The notes: generated by a model not told the origin, from the letters alone. Counted from the first letter of the stretch, positions 17,465 through 25,911 are shown. The stretch: 64,000 nucleotides of DNA from Sphaerospermopsis kisseleviana NIES-73 (GCF_002368075.1 NZ_AP018314.1:303397-367396); one strand, 5' to 3'. Made by a program: numbers and translations.

Positions 17465-19732
17465 TTACATAAAAACTTTATTGTCTGAATCAGGATATCC
17501 AGGATTTAAGAATTGACAGGATGAACTAGAACAATAGACATCTCCAGAAAAATATATTTGCCACATCTGTAAATAAGCTTTCTCCATTTCCCGCGCAAAT
17601 TTCTTACCATTCCAGAGGGGAGATGTTTGTCTTGATTTTCGTAGTTTCCATACTATTTCTTGTCTTAATTTTTCATCCTTACCCAACCTTACACCCCACT
17701 CTACATACTCTTCATCACTCCAAGCTATACCTTCCGTTATTCCTACATTCATCATCATTGTATAACTATTGCGGGCTGCAAATTGTTCTCCCACTCTGGT
17801 AACTATAGGTATTCCCATCCATAATGTTTCTAGGGTTGTGGTTGCACCGTTGTAAGGATAGGTATCTAAGACAACATCCGCAATAGCTAAATTAGCACGA
17901 TGTTCTGTATCTAACGGTGCAGAAGGTAAAAATATTAACTGTTTTAAATCAACTCCTTCTGCTTCCGCAATTGGGGCGATAAAATCTTGTAAATCTTGAT
18001 AATTAGTTCGATGACTTTTGAGGAGAAAATAACTATTAGGTACTTGTTTAATAATTTGTAATTGCAATCGGATATTCTGAGGATTACGTTTTAATCCCGT
18101 TTGAGAACTAAAATAAATAATCCCATCTTCAGGAATATCTAAAGATTCTCTGGTGAGAGTTGGTGTTCCTATAGTAAAACCATCAATACCAATATAATTT
18201 TCAGGCAGTCGCCAAATTTTTTCTGTGTAATAATCCTGTGCTGATTCTGGTAGAACATAGTGATCAGCCATAAAATAATCTACTGTGGGAAAACCAGTCC
18301 CATCATACCCTAACCAACTAATTTGAATGGGTGCAGGTTTCAAGGCTAAAATGGCGCAACCACCATAGGAAGTTAAACTATCTAAATCAACTAAAATATC
18401 TATCTCATCTGCATTAATTTTATCTGCCATTGCTACCATTGACAAACATTCTTGATGATAACGCTCACCAAATTCGTTCTTGTAAGCTTGTTGATGGGGG
18501 TCGTAAATATTCTCTTTTAAAGAATACAGATAAATATCAAATTGCTGATGATCATGATATTTTAACAACCACCAAGCTAAGAAACCCACAGAATGAGTAC
18601 GAAAACATTCTGATAAATAGCCTATTCTTAAAGGACGCTCACTCAAAGCAGGACGATGTGATTGAAAACGTTTTTGATAAGTATTAATATTTTCGGGAAA
18701 ACTTTTCCACAACACTTGTTGAGATAAAGCAGCTAATCCATTGCGAATTAATCTATTTTCACGTGGATTATCTTCCATGTATAACAAAAAAGCGCCAATG
18801 CTAAGAAGCTGAACTAAGCTTTCGTCGTCTGATTTGCTGTTGACAACATTAGATAAATATAGTTTATATGCTTGGTAAGCTTGAACTGCTTTTTCCCAAC
18901 TTGCACAAGAAGTTAATAATGCGTCTAGTAAGTAATGGTAACCATTAATTTGATCAATTGGTTTTTGAGCAAGGGCTAAATATTTTTTCACCCAATCAAT
19001 AGATTCTTTAGTATGATCTGATCCTAGTCTTTGCAAAGGAGCAACAATTTTTCTAATGCAATCTAAATTATTTGGGTCTAAATGGAGAGCAACTTTTGCA
19101 AAGTAAATTGACATATAAGACTGAGAAAACCGATAATAAGCTTCGGCTTTTCCTTTCAGTAATGGAATAATGGTGTCAGATGTTGATAAATGAATTATAA
19201 ATTTTTCAAGCAGATGATCAACAAAGGGAGGAGGAGTAACTGGATCAAGATGAACTAACTTTTCAATTACTTTAACTAATAAATTTTCGTCAAAAACAGG
19301 GGTTTCTGTTAGTTGAGATATAGTTTCAACTAATTGATTAATATTCGTTTCCAGATCCTCAATATTTAAGTCAGTGTTTAGTTCAATTATTTTTAAAAGA
19401 TTATTAATATCATCAGGTATAAATTCTTTAATGTGTTGACGAATTACCCAAGCTAATTTATTGTTAGAATTTGCTTCTTGTTCTTGAGCAGAATGTAATA
19501 AAATTTCTGTTAATTCTTGCAACCAAGATTCTGACTCTTCTTCTCCAAATTCCAGAAGGGGAGTCATCCATGTAATTTGGGCTTCTTCCTCTCTACCCTC
19601 TAATAATAAGGCTAACCCTAAATACCAATAATTAGAAACATCTCTGGGATTTTCAGCAATATTTTGTTCATATTCTGGAATACTTAACAAAGTTAAAGCT
19701 GAAGCAACTTGATTATTTAACTGGGTAGTCAT
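17465..19732 (-). CDS. SPINDLY/OGT-like TPR glycosyltransferase (GT41-type)
   Basis: A 755-aa protein with an N-terminal TPR-like helical region (about 1-340) and a C-terminal GT41/SPINDLY-type domain: LRIGYLSECFRTHSVGFL, LKPAPIQISWLGYDGTGFPT, FSSQTGLKRNP, and DVVLDTYPYNGATTTLETLW, which is the nucleotide-sugar binding region. The family transfers GlcNAc or fucose to Ser/Thr of proteins. The frame extends to TTG 19771, but ATG 19732 (MTTQLNN) is the better start. It lies downstream of a type IV pilin gene on the same strand, separated by a terminator, so pilin could be a substrate; this is inference only. A truncated TPR relative sits beside a broken pilin at 27.3-28.5 kb. Confidence 0.88.
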   Translation of the reverse strand: MTTQLNNQVASALTLLSIPEYEQNIAENPRDVSNYWYLGLALLLEGREEEAQITWMTPLLEFGEEESESWLQELTEILLHSAQEQEANSNNKLAWVIRQHIKEFIPDDINNLLKIIELNTDLNIEDLETNINQLVETISQLTETPVFDENLLVKVIEKLVHLDPVTPPPFVDHLLEKFIIHLSTSDTIIPLLKGKAEAYYRFSQSYMSIYFAKVALHLDPNNLDCIRKIVAPLQRLGSDHTKESIDWVKKYLALAQKPIDQINGYHYLLDALLTSCASWEKAVQAYQAYKLYLSNVVNSKSDDESLVQLLSIGAFLLYMEDNPRENRLIRNGLAALSQQVLWKSFPENINTYQKRFQSHRPALSERPLRIGYLSECFRTHSVGFLAWWLLKYHDHQQFDIYLYSLKENIYDPHQQAYKNEFGERYHQECLSMVAMADKINADEIDILVDLDSLTSYGGCAILALKPAPIQISWLGYDGTGFPTVDYFMADHYVLPESAQDYYTEKIWRLPENYIGIDGFTIGTPTLTRESLDIPEDGIIYFSSQTGLKRNPQNIRLQLQIIKQVPNSYFLLKSHRTNYQDLQDFIAPIAEAEGVDLKQLIFLPSAPLDTEHRANLAIADVVLDTYPYNGATTTLETLWMGIPIVTRVGEQFAARNSYTMMMNVGITEGIAWSDEEYVEWGVRLGKDEKLRQEIVWKLRKSRQTSPLWNGKKFAREMEKAYLQMWQIYFSGDVYCSSSSCQFLNPGYPDSDNKVFM

Positions 19733-19868
19733 AATGAACAAACTGGAAATCGTTTGGAAATATCTTACCAAGTGAGATTACGCCTGATCTGAAAATAAGC
19801 TTAAAAATCAAAAGCATTGTAGGGATTAACGACTGTTAACCCCTACATAATGTGATAAAATCAGGTAA

Positions 19869-19902
19869 AAATGCTAGATGCACTTCCATTGATCTAGCAT
19901 TT
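19869..19902 (-). terminator. Intrinsic terminator downstream of the pilin gene
   Basis: On the minus strand AAATGCTAGAT pairs perfectly with ATCTAGCATTT and is followed by TTTTT. It lies 20 bases after the pilin stop codon and would insulate the glycosyltransferase gene from strong pilin transcription. Confidence 0.75.
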
Positions 19903-19923
19903 CCAACAAGCAAAAATTAAGTG

Positions 19924-20445
19924 TTATTTCATTTTTTCCAGACCAGTACAAGCTGAAGTGTTAGGAGTAGTGCTTAAATTAGGTGCAGCAACTGATGTTC
20001 CTGTCTGCACACCTGTTGTCTGACAAGCAATAGCTTCAGTTTGACCAGTAGTGAGAATGACTACACCACCAGAAAAACCTTTGAGAGAACTTGGGTCTTT
20101 TGTTGTCGCTAGAACAACTGTGCTGTTTACATCGGCGCTGGGTATTGTATAATTATAGAAATCTGTTGATGAAGGAATACCTATTTTGAGCTGGTCAAAC
20201 GTTGTCGCAAAGGATGTATTCTCAATCCGGTATGACTGTTGCGCTTTGTTTACTGAATTTACATAGGTTTTTGCTTCTGATTGTTTAGCTTTTGCAGCTT
20301 GGTTAAGGAAAGAAGGTAGCGCGATAGCAGATAGAATAACGATGATGATGATAACAACTAATAATTCAATCAGGGTGAAACCTTCGTTTTCTTTCTTTTT
20401 ACCCAGGATGTGTTCTAAGAATTTTGCTTTCAGTTCAGTTTTCAT
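19924..20445 (-). CDS. Type IV pilin-like protein (PilA type)
   Basis: A 173-aa prepilin with a basic leader of about 22 residues, then the class III signal peptide: GFTLIELLVVIIIIVILSAI, with cleavage between Gly and Phe and the conserved Glu at +5. ALPSFLNQAAKAKQSEAKTY follows, as in cyanobacterial PilA proteins. The C-terminal domain has two Cys (CQTTG and SACTG), fitting the usual disulfide loop. It is a pilus subunit or minor pilin used in motility, aggregation or DNA uptake; which one cannot be told. No other pil genes are adjacent. A close relative with an in-frame stop lies at 27334-27849. Confidence 0.92.
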   Translation of the reverse strand: MKTELKAKFLEHILGKKKENEGFTLIELLVVIIIIVILSAIALPSFLNQAAKAKQSEAKTYVNSVNKAQQSYRIENTSFATTFDQLKIGIPSSTDFYNYTIPSADVNSTVVLATTKDPSSLKGFSGGVVILTTGQTEAIACQTTGVQTGTSVAAPNLSTTPNTSACTGLEKMK

Positions 20446-20948
20446 AGTAGTTTTCCTTCAGGTGAAGTATTGTTTGTTTCTTTGTACAAATAACTTACCC
20501 ACATCTGATCAGTTTCATATCACCTCTAGCAAAAATTTTTTTACCATCTTGTCAAAAGTGATGAAAATGGGCTAAAACCTTTATTTAGCAATACTTTACC
20601 TGTATATTGTTCGAGTTTAAAAGAGTTAAATAATTGTATATCTTAATTAATCTTGTTCTTGAAGCAACGAGTATCAATACTGACTCAAATCAGAGGTAAA
20701 TAAGTAAAGCTTACATGATTAAATACAGGTTTTATTTTGTACTGAATACACCGATATACGATATATAATACAAAAGTTTAAGTATTACAACTATTTACGC
20801 TTAAAAGCATCCATTACTCAACCCAAAAAATTATTATGTCTATTTTTGTGCAAACCCTGAAACAGCAAGGTCTTTTTGAACAAGTGTGGATTAGATTCTC
20901 TAGCTGTAGTTAATAATATCCGCCCTTATTTCAACAAATAAATTTAAA
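20446..20948. other. Intergenic region upstream of the pilin gene
   Basis: About 500 AT-rich bases that should hold the minus-strand pilin promoter. A 25-codon ORF starting near 20836 (MSIFVQTLKQQGLFEQ) is too short to support as a gene. Nothing else recognised. Confidence 0.4.
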
Positions 20949-21010
20949 TTCGTAGTGAGGACTTTAGTCCTCATGCTCCTAGCTTTGAGCGATAAATCGC
21001 TCACTACGAA
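20949..21010. repeat. 62-bp cloverleaf-type palindromic repeat
   Basis: The outer stem TTCGTAGT/ACTACGAA (20949-20956, 21003-21010) encloses two perfect hairpins, GAGGACT-TT-AGTCCTC (20957-20972) and GAGCGAT-AA-ATCGCTC (20987-21002), making a three-way junction with no coding capacity. It is probably a REP-type dispersed element. Confidence 0.75.
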
Positions 21011-21162
21011 CCGCACTCCAGCATAATGTAATCAAAATCATGTAACACTAATAACTGCTTTTGCAACAGGTAAAAAACCTTCACTTTCTCTATAGGTTGC
21101 GCTGTTAGATGATCAAAAGGTTTTATTGATTATGTGTATATGTTGCATAAAATATACATAAA

Positions 21163-21726
21163 TTACTCAAATTCAGGCGGCCATAGTTCTGATACAGCCA
21201 ATTCCCAACCAGGAAGTAATTCTGGTATAGTCAGAATATCCCCATTTTCCAATACCATTGTTGCTTGATTAAATCGGTAAACTGTTACAGTCAACTTATC
21301 AGGGTCAATTAAAATACCCACTGTAGCACCCAGTTGTAAAAATAACTGTATTTTCTCTTCTAAAGGTTTAATTCTGTCTGATTTAGACTTGATTTCTACT
21401 ACTAAATCAGGTACTAACTCTACAAACTCCCGTTTACTTTTTTTCAATCTTTCCGCTTTCACAAAAGATACATCTGGTGCGCGGAGGTTTCTTTTTTCTG
21501 AGTTATTATCTATACTGGGCAAAATAAAACCAGCACTAGAACCAGTGACTCTTCCCAGTTTACGAGATAGCACCCACATATTCAAAAAGGTCAGTAACCG
21601 ACCTCCTATTTCTTCAGACTCGTAATCTGATGGACCCATAATTACTATATTCCCCTCTACCAACTCCATTTGCCATTCTGGATGTTCGGTTTGTAACTGT
21701 TCTAAATCAGCAATAGTCAGAGACAT
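21163..21726 (-). CDS. Uma2-family (DUF820) nuclease-fold protein
   Basis: A 187-aa standard-length Uma2 protein. Visible motifs are MELVEGNIVIMGPSDYESEE, RAPDVSFVKAERL, LVPDLVVEIKSKSD (the core VEI.S...D) and KIQLFLQLGATVGILIDPD. The Asp/Glu positions of the PD-(D/E)XK-like fold are intact. It has no coiled-coil tail and belongs to a third subgroup relative to the proteins at 15652 and 16622. It is divergent from the mazEF pair, 180 bases away. Biological role unknown. Confidence 0.87.
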   Translation of the reverse strand: MSLTIADLEQLQTEHPEWQMELVEGNIVIMGPSDYESEEIGGRLLTFLNMWVLSRKLGRVTGSSAGFILPSIDNNSEKRNLRAPDVSFVKAERLKKSKREFVELVPDLVVEIKSKSDRIKPLEEKIQLFLQLGATVGILIDPDKLTVTVYRFNQATMVLENGDILTIPELLPGWELAVSELWPPEFE

Positions 21727-21908
21727 AATACACCAGAAAACTCTTCTTTATTTATAGCAGGAGTCAGTAGAGGTAAAGCATCGCTCAACCCTTACATAAT
21801 ACAAAACCTAAACTTCCTGTTGACATCTGCCAATTAAATCTGTATCTTCAAAGTATATACATTCAGTCCAGTTGTTTAAAGGCGGAACTTTAACAGTTGA
21901 TATAGAGT

Positions 21909-22151
21909 ATGACTACAATTGTCGCCAAATGGGGAAACAGTTTAGCTATTCGCATTCCCAAATCTATAGCTGAACAAGTGCAATTAACCGAAGGAGTAGC
22001 AATAAACTTGACTCTGGAAGGTAACAGTATTGTGATTACACCACAAAAAAGAAAAAAATATACACTTGATGAGTTACTGGAGGGTATGACTCCTGATAAA
22101 TTTCATCCTGAATTTGAAACTGGAAACGCTGTGGGGAATGAAGATTGGTAG
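21909..22151 (+). CDS. mazE: MazE-type antitoxin (AbrB/SpoVT fold)
   Basis: An 80-aa antitoxin with the swapped-hairpin AbrB DNA-binding domain (IVAKWGNSLAIRIPKSIAEQ) followed by VQLTEGVAINLTLEGNSIVI and an acidic C-terminal tail (FHPEFETGNAVGNEDW). In this family the tail wraps over the toxin and blocks its active site. It should also repress its own operon through the N-terminal domain. The stop codon overlaps the toxin start (TTG 22145), a translational coupling typical of type II toxin-antitoxin pairs. Confidence 0.92.
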   Translation: MTTIVAKWGNSLAIRIPKSIAEQVQLTEGVAINLTLEGNSIVITPQKRKKYTLDELLEGMTPDKFHPEFETGNAVGNEDW

Positions 22152-22585
22152 TTTCTTATTTTCCCAACAGAGGAGATATTATTAAACTAGAATTTGGCAA
22201 TAAGCAGCGGTTGACTGCTGATTCTATTAGGCGTGCATTGACTCTACAAGCATCAGGAATGTCTTTTGATGATATTGCTAACATCTTAAATGAGGAAATA
22301 CAACAACAAGGACGTGAACAAATTGGTTATCGTCCAGTTTTGGTGATATCTCCAATTAAATATAATCAAATGGCTTCTTTAATTCTAGCTTGTCCCATAA
22401 CTAGCAACCGAAAAGGGCTGAGTTTTGAAGTTCCACTGGTTGAGGGAATGCAAACAAAAGGAGTTGTGTTAGCTGACCAAATTAAAACATTAGATTGGAG
22501 AGCTAGAAAAGTCAAATTTGTAGAAAGTGTGCCACAGGATTTAATAGAAGAAGTACAAGCTAGGCTGGAAACTTTAATTTTATAG
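22145..22585 (+). CDS. mazF: MazF-like mRNA interferase with an internal HTH-like insertion
   Basis: A 146-aa toxin of the MazF/PemK family of sequence-specific endoribonucleases. The N-terminus (YFPNRGDIIKLEF) and the part from GREQIGYRPVLVISP onward (then LACPIT, VLADQIKTLDW) match MazF. Between them, at about residues 18-55, is an extra block of about 38 residues (QRLTADSIRRALTLQASGMS, then FDDIANILNEEI). It lies in the loop that normally is about 10 residues and carries catalytic residues, and it looks like a helix-turn-helix. The start is TTG 22145, overlapping mazE by 7 bases; no ATG or GTG fits. Whether the toxin is still active is unknown. Confidence 0.85.
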   Translation: MVVSYFPNRGDIIKLEFGNKQRLTADSIRRALTLQASGMSFDDIANILNEEIQQQGREQIGYRPVLVISPIKYNQMASLILACPITSNRKGLSFEVPLVEGMQTKGVVLADQIKTLDWRARKVKFVESVPQDLIEEVQARLETLIL

Positions 22586-22646
22586 TGTAATTTTATAGTT
22601 TGAACCATCAGATCCCCGACTTCTTTTTTGATCTTGTCTACAAATT

Positions 22647-22738
22647 AGGACTTACGCAAGATTGAACTCAAAACTTGATTCTTGTTTAGGGGTAATTCAT
22701 GAATTACCCCTACTTCCGTTCTATGCTGCGTAAGTCCT
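22647..22738. mobile_element. 92-bp fold-back element with AGGACTTACGCA ends
   Basis: Perfect 12-bp terminal inverted repeats (AGGACTTACGCA / TGCGTAAGTCCT) enclose a perfect 24-bp palindrome at 22688-22711 (AGGGGTAATTCA plus its complement). The same 12-mer occurs once at 63832. No coding capacity and no clear target duplication. Probably a miniature IS derivative. Confidence 0.7.
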
Positions 22739-22752
22739 GAAATCATAAATTA

Positions 22753-23054
22753 GGGGTTGCTGAGAAAGTCTTTTCATGAGGGCATAGGAGTCAGGAGTCG
22801 TAGGGGCGAAGTAGGGGCGAAGTAGGGGCGAAGCATTCGGAAAATAACCTGTGATAAAAATTGATAATTTATCGCCCGAATGCTTCGCCCTTACAGGAGT
22901 CAGGAGGAGGTTTGAAAATTTCTTTGCCCTCTCTGGAAATCTCAAAAAATGCACGCTTTTTCAGCTATACCCTTGAAAAACCTTGCACTTATTTTTGTGT
23001 TTATCACCCTGTAACCTTTGATATCTCTGGGTTTTACATTTATTCAGCATCCCC
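22753..23054. mobile_element. 302-bp MITE upstream of the NTRC gene, 7-bp target duplication
   Basis: The ends are GGGGTTGCTGA and the complement of GGGGATGCTGA, flanked by direct TAAATTA repeats (22746-22752, 23055-23061). It is the sister of the element at 10653-10846 and shares the first 24 bases. A REP-like inverted repeat with STRR borders has been inserted into it at about 22786-22900. Its right end lies 38 bases before the TATACT box of the NTRC gene. Confidence 0.85.
22799..22898. repeat. REP-like inverted repeat inside the 302-bp MITE
   Basis: TAGGGGCGAAG arms (three in tandem on the left), the core AAAATAACCTGTGATAAAA, and CCGAATGCTTCGCCCTTAC on the right. Member of the family described at 1054, nested in a transposable element. 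Confidence 0.75.
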
Positions 23055-23092
23055 TAAATTAATGTCAGAAGTAGGGGATCTTTGAGTTATGC

Positions 23093-23098
23093 TATACT
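23093..23098 (+). promoter_or_regulatory. Candidate -10 box of the NTRC gene
   Basis: TATACT lies 18 bases before ATG 23117. No TTGACA-like -35 is found at the right distance, because the MITE and its duplicated target occupy the region beyond 23061. The leader of a transcript starting here would be very short. Confidence 0.35.
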
Positions 23099-23116
23099 AA
23101 CTTAAACGTAGTCGTT

Positions 23117-24505
23117 ATGAGTTTGTATACTAGTATGACAAATTCCAAAGTAGAAAACACAGTAGAAAACTTAGTAATTATCGGTTCTGGACCCGCTGGT
23201 TACACCGCAGCTATCTATGCAGGAAGGGCAAATTTAAAACCCGTAGTATTTGAAGGTTTCCAAGCAGGTGGTTTACCAGGAGGCCAACTCATGACAACCA
23301 CGGAAGTTGAGAACTTCCCAGGTTTTCCCCAAGGTATCACCGGACCAGACTTGATGGATAACATGAAAGCCCAAGCAGAACGGTGGGGCGCAGAATTATA
23401 TACTGAAGATGTGATATCAGTTGATTTGAGTCAACGTCCTTTTACTATCCGTTCCCAAGAAAGGGAAGTAAAAGCCCATAGTTTAATTATCGCTACTGGT
23501 GCAACAGCTAAACGCTTAGGTTTACCAAGTGAACATCAATTTTGGAGTCGGGGAATTTCCGCTTGTGCTATATGTGATGGTGCAACCCCCATCTTTCGCG
23601 GTGCAGAGTTAGCGGTTATTGGTGCAGGAGACTCAGCAGCAGAAGAAGCTATTTATTTAACTAAATATGGTTCTTTAGTGCATTTATTAGTCCGTTCTGA
23701 TAAAATGCGGGCTTCTAAAGCTATGCAAGACCGAGTTTTGAGTAACCCCAAAATTAAAGTACATTGGCACACTGAAGCGGTAGATGTCATTGGTAAAGGT
23801 AATATGACCGGTGTACAAGTTATTAATAAACAAACTGGGGAAGAAAGCACCATTCCCGCTAAAGGTTTATTTTACGCCATTGGTCACAAGCCCAATACAG
23901 AGTTATTTCAGGGACTATTAGAACTGGATGAGGTGGGGTACATTATCACTAAACATGGTGGTGTAGAAACCAGTTTAGAGGGTGTATTTGCAGCCGGTGA
24001 CGTGCAAGACCATGAATTTAGACAAGCGATTACCGCAGCAGGTACTGGTTGTATGGCGGCCATGTTAGCGGAAAGATGGTTATCATCAAAGAATTTAATT
24101 CATGAGTTCCATCAAACCCAAATTGAAGGAACAACACCCCACCCAGAAACCCAGAAAGCAGAAACAGCAGCAGAATTTAATTTACAAGCAACAAGGCATA
24201 ATGGGGGTTATGCTTTAAGAAAATTATTCCATGAGAGCGATCGCTTGTTGTTGGTAAAATATGTGTCTCCTGGTTGTGGTCCTTGTCACACCTTGAAACC
24301 GATATTAAATAAAGTCGTCGATGAATTTGATGGTAAGATTCACTTTGTTGAAGTTGACATTGACCAAGATCGAGACATAGCGGAGAATGCCGGCATCATA
24401 GGAACACCGACGGTACAGATATTTAAGAATAAGGAATTGGTAAAAGAAGTGAAAGGTGTAAAACAGAAAAGTGAATATCGACAGTTGATAGAAAGTAATT
24501 TGTAG
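23117..24505 (+). CDS. NADPH-thioredoxin reductase C (reductase-thioredoxin fusion)
   Basis: A 462-aa fusion (NTRC) found in chloroplasts and many cyanobacteria that passes electrons from NADPH to its own thioredoxin domain and on to 2-Cys peroxiredoxin. Residues 15-330 form the reductase: FAD motif [18 protein letters not shown], redox pair C150-AI-C153 and NADPH motif [12 protein letters not shown]. The linker is about 335-365. The thioredoxin domain (about 365-462) has the active site C387-GP-C390 and cis-Pro in GTPTVQIF. Both redox centres are intact. ATG 23117 could be replaced by ATG 23135 (MTNSKV). The upstream MITE may affect expression. Confidence 0.95.
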   Translation: MSLYTSMTNSKVENTVENLVIIGSGPAGYTAAIYAGRANLKPVVFEGFQAGGLPGGQLMTTTEVENFPGFPQGITGPDLMDNMKAQAERWGAELYTEDVISVDLSQRPFTIRSQEREVKAHSLIIATGATAKRLGLPSEHQFWSRGISACAICDGATPIFRGAELAVIGAGDSAAEEAIYLTKYGSLVHLLVRSDKMRASKAMQDRVLSNPKIKVHWHTEAVDVIGKGNMTGVQVINKQTGEESTIPAKGLFYAIGHKPNTELFQGLLELDEVGYIITKHGGVETSLEGVFAAGDVQDHEFRQAITAAGTGCMAAMLAERWLSSKNLIHEFHQTQIEGTTPHPETQKAETAAEFNLQATRHNGGYALRKLFHESDRLLLVKYVSPGCGPCHTLKPILNKVVDEFDGKIHFVEVDIDQDRDIAENAGIIGTPTVQIFKNKELVKEVKGVKQKSEYRQLIESNL

Positions 24506-24630
24506 GGACTGGGGACTGGGGACTGGGGACTGGGGACTGGTGACTGGTGACTGGGGAATGGGTAATAAATTTTATTTTTACCAATCACCAATTACCAATT
24601 ACCAATTACCAATCACCAAACAAACAATAT
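24506..24630. repeat. STRR tracts after the NTRC gene
   Basis: GGGGACT units, then GGTGACT units, then ACCAATT/CCAATCA units on the other side: roughly complementary tracts that can form a long imperfect hairpin. Confidence 0.85.
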
Positions 24631-24660
24631 GATAACTATTCAAACCAAAGAATATAAATT

Positions 24661-25281
24661 ATGATTCAAGCTTTACCTGAAACTAAATTAATAACTTTTG
24701 CCGAGTTTATAGAGTGGTATCCAGATACAGGAGTTCGCTATGAATTATATGATGGAGTAATTGTAGAAATGACACCACCAGTAGGAAAACATGAAGAAAT
24801 TATTGGCTTTTTAGTTGAAGAAATAGTCACAGAATATAAACGTCTAAAACTTCCTTATTTCATTCCTAAAACAGCTTTTATCAAACCACCAGAAAAAGAA
24901 TCAGGATACTTACCAGATATAATATTGTTAAATCGTTCTAATTTAATTAATGAACCTTTATGGAAAAAATCATCTACAATTAGTGAATCAGCTTCAATTC
25001 CTTTAGTAGTTGAAGTTGTCAGTACAAACTGGCGTGATGATTACCATAAAAAACTTGCTGACTATGAGGAAATGGGTATTGTGGAATATTGGATTGTAGA
25101 TTATGCTGCTTTAGGTGGTAGAGTGTTTATTGGCAATCCTAAACAACCAACTATTTCACTTTATCAACTGATAGAAGGAGAATATCAAGTTAGTCAATTT
25201 AGAGATGATGATTTAATAATATCACCAACTTTCCCAGAGTTAAAATTAACTGCTAATCAAATTTTTCAAGCTAGTTTGTAA
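24661..25281 (+). CDS. Uma2-family (DUF820) nuclease-fold protein
   Basis: A 206-aa Uma2 protein: TFAEFIEWYPDTGVRYELYD, PPVGKHEEIIGFL, SGYLPDIILLNRSN and PLVVEVVSTNWRDDYHKKLA (the VEVVS...D..K active-site region), then YEEMGIVEYWIVDYAALGG. The expected Asp/Glu/Lys positions of the PD-(D/E)XK-like fold are present. It is the fourth Uma2 gene within 10 kb, again flanked by repeats and MITE-like elements. Function unknown. Confidence 0.87.
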   Translation: MIQALPETKLITFAEFIEWYPDTGVRYELYDGVIVEMTPPVGKHEEIIGFLVEEIVTEYKRLKLPYFIPKTAFIKPPEKESGYLPDIILLNRSNLINEPLWKKSSTISESASIPLVVEVVSTNWRDDYHKKLADYEEMGIVEYWIVDYAALGGRVFIGNPKQPTISLYQLIEGEYQVSQFRDDDLIISPTFPELKLTANQIFQASL

Positions 25282-25313
25282 GAGTGTAGATTATAATATA
25301 ATTTTCATGCCAG

Positions 25314-25579
25314 TATAGCAGATTGCAGATCAATGAGGTACAGATATTAATTAGACATCTCCAGAAAAGAAATTATGGAACTTATTTATGGGGGCAGGTC
25401 GAAGCTTATGGGATATCTAGATGTCTGATTTTTTCGTTAAATTATCGCCCATAAGCTTCGCCCCTACAACTTATGACAAATTAATACATTCTATTTTGGA
25501 GAAGTCTATTGTAAAACTCTTGTGGGGTGGGCATCCTGCACGCCCCTGTGTACCTCACTCAGATGAAATCTGCTGTATA
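25314..25579. mobile_element. MITE-like element with GAGGTACA ends containing two nested elements
   Basis: Imperfect terminal inverted repeats of about 30 bp (TATAGCAGATT..TGAGGTACAG against TATACAGCAGATT..GTGAGGTACA) bound 266 bases. Inside, TAGACATCTCCAGAA (25352) pairs with the complement of its counterpart at 25497-25508. Inside that is a REP-like hairpin (GAAGCTTATGGG / CCCATAAGCTTC, 25398-25467). The interval 25516-25546 holds the GTGGGGTGGGCATCC repeat. Confidence 0.65.
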
Positions 25580-25614
25580 ATGTAAATATTCAGCCGTCAT
25601 CAGGAGTCAAAACC

Positions 25615-25911
25615 ATGCAAGAACAAATAACCGAGTATCAACAAGAACTAACAGAACGTATTTCCACATTGGTAGATAAATTATTTCAAGGAAGTAGTTT
25701 CTACAAAGTCAAATTAGACCAATATGAAATGACAGAAATGCTGATAGAATCATTTGGTAGATTGTCACCAGAGGAAATGAGAGCAATTAAAGAACATGAT
25801 TTAACCAGAAGAATTGATAAAATTCTTGTGTTAGAAACTGTTGCAGGGACATTGAACGACTTATCACCCGAAGAAATAGCGATTTTTGATGCAGCGGTAG
25901 AAGGAAAATAA
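25615..25911 (+). CDS. Probable antitoxin partner of a broken vapC
   Basis: A 98-aa acidic helical protein (ISTLVDKLFQGSSFYKVKLD, GRLSPEEMRAIKEHDLTRRI, TLNDLSPEEIAIFDAAVEGK) with no recognised DNA-binding fold. Its stop is followed 4 bases later by GTG and the N-terminus of a PIN-domain toxin (vapC remnant, 25916-26042). The small upstream gene of such a pair is normally the antitoxin, so that role is inferred from position. It is intact although its partner is not. Confidence 0.7.
   Translation: MQEQITEYQQELTERISTLVDKLFQGSSFYKVKLDQYEMTEMLIESFGRLSPEEMRAIKEHDLTRRIDKILVLETVAGTLNDLSPEEIAIFDAAVEGK

Noticed and set aside
20836-20913. Short ORF (MSIFVQTLKQQGLFEQ..) near the cloverleaf repeat
   Set aside because: Only 25 codons with no recognisable family or neighbour; could be a transposase scrap, but this cannot be supported.
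22861-23085. 74-codon plus-strand ORF upstream of the NTRC gene
   Set aside because: It lies across REP and MITE sequence and ends in the MITE terminus; not a gene.
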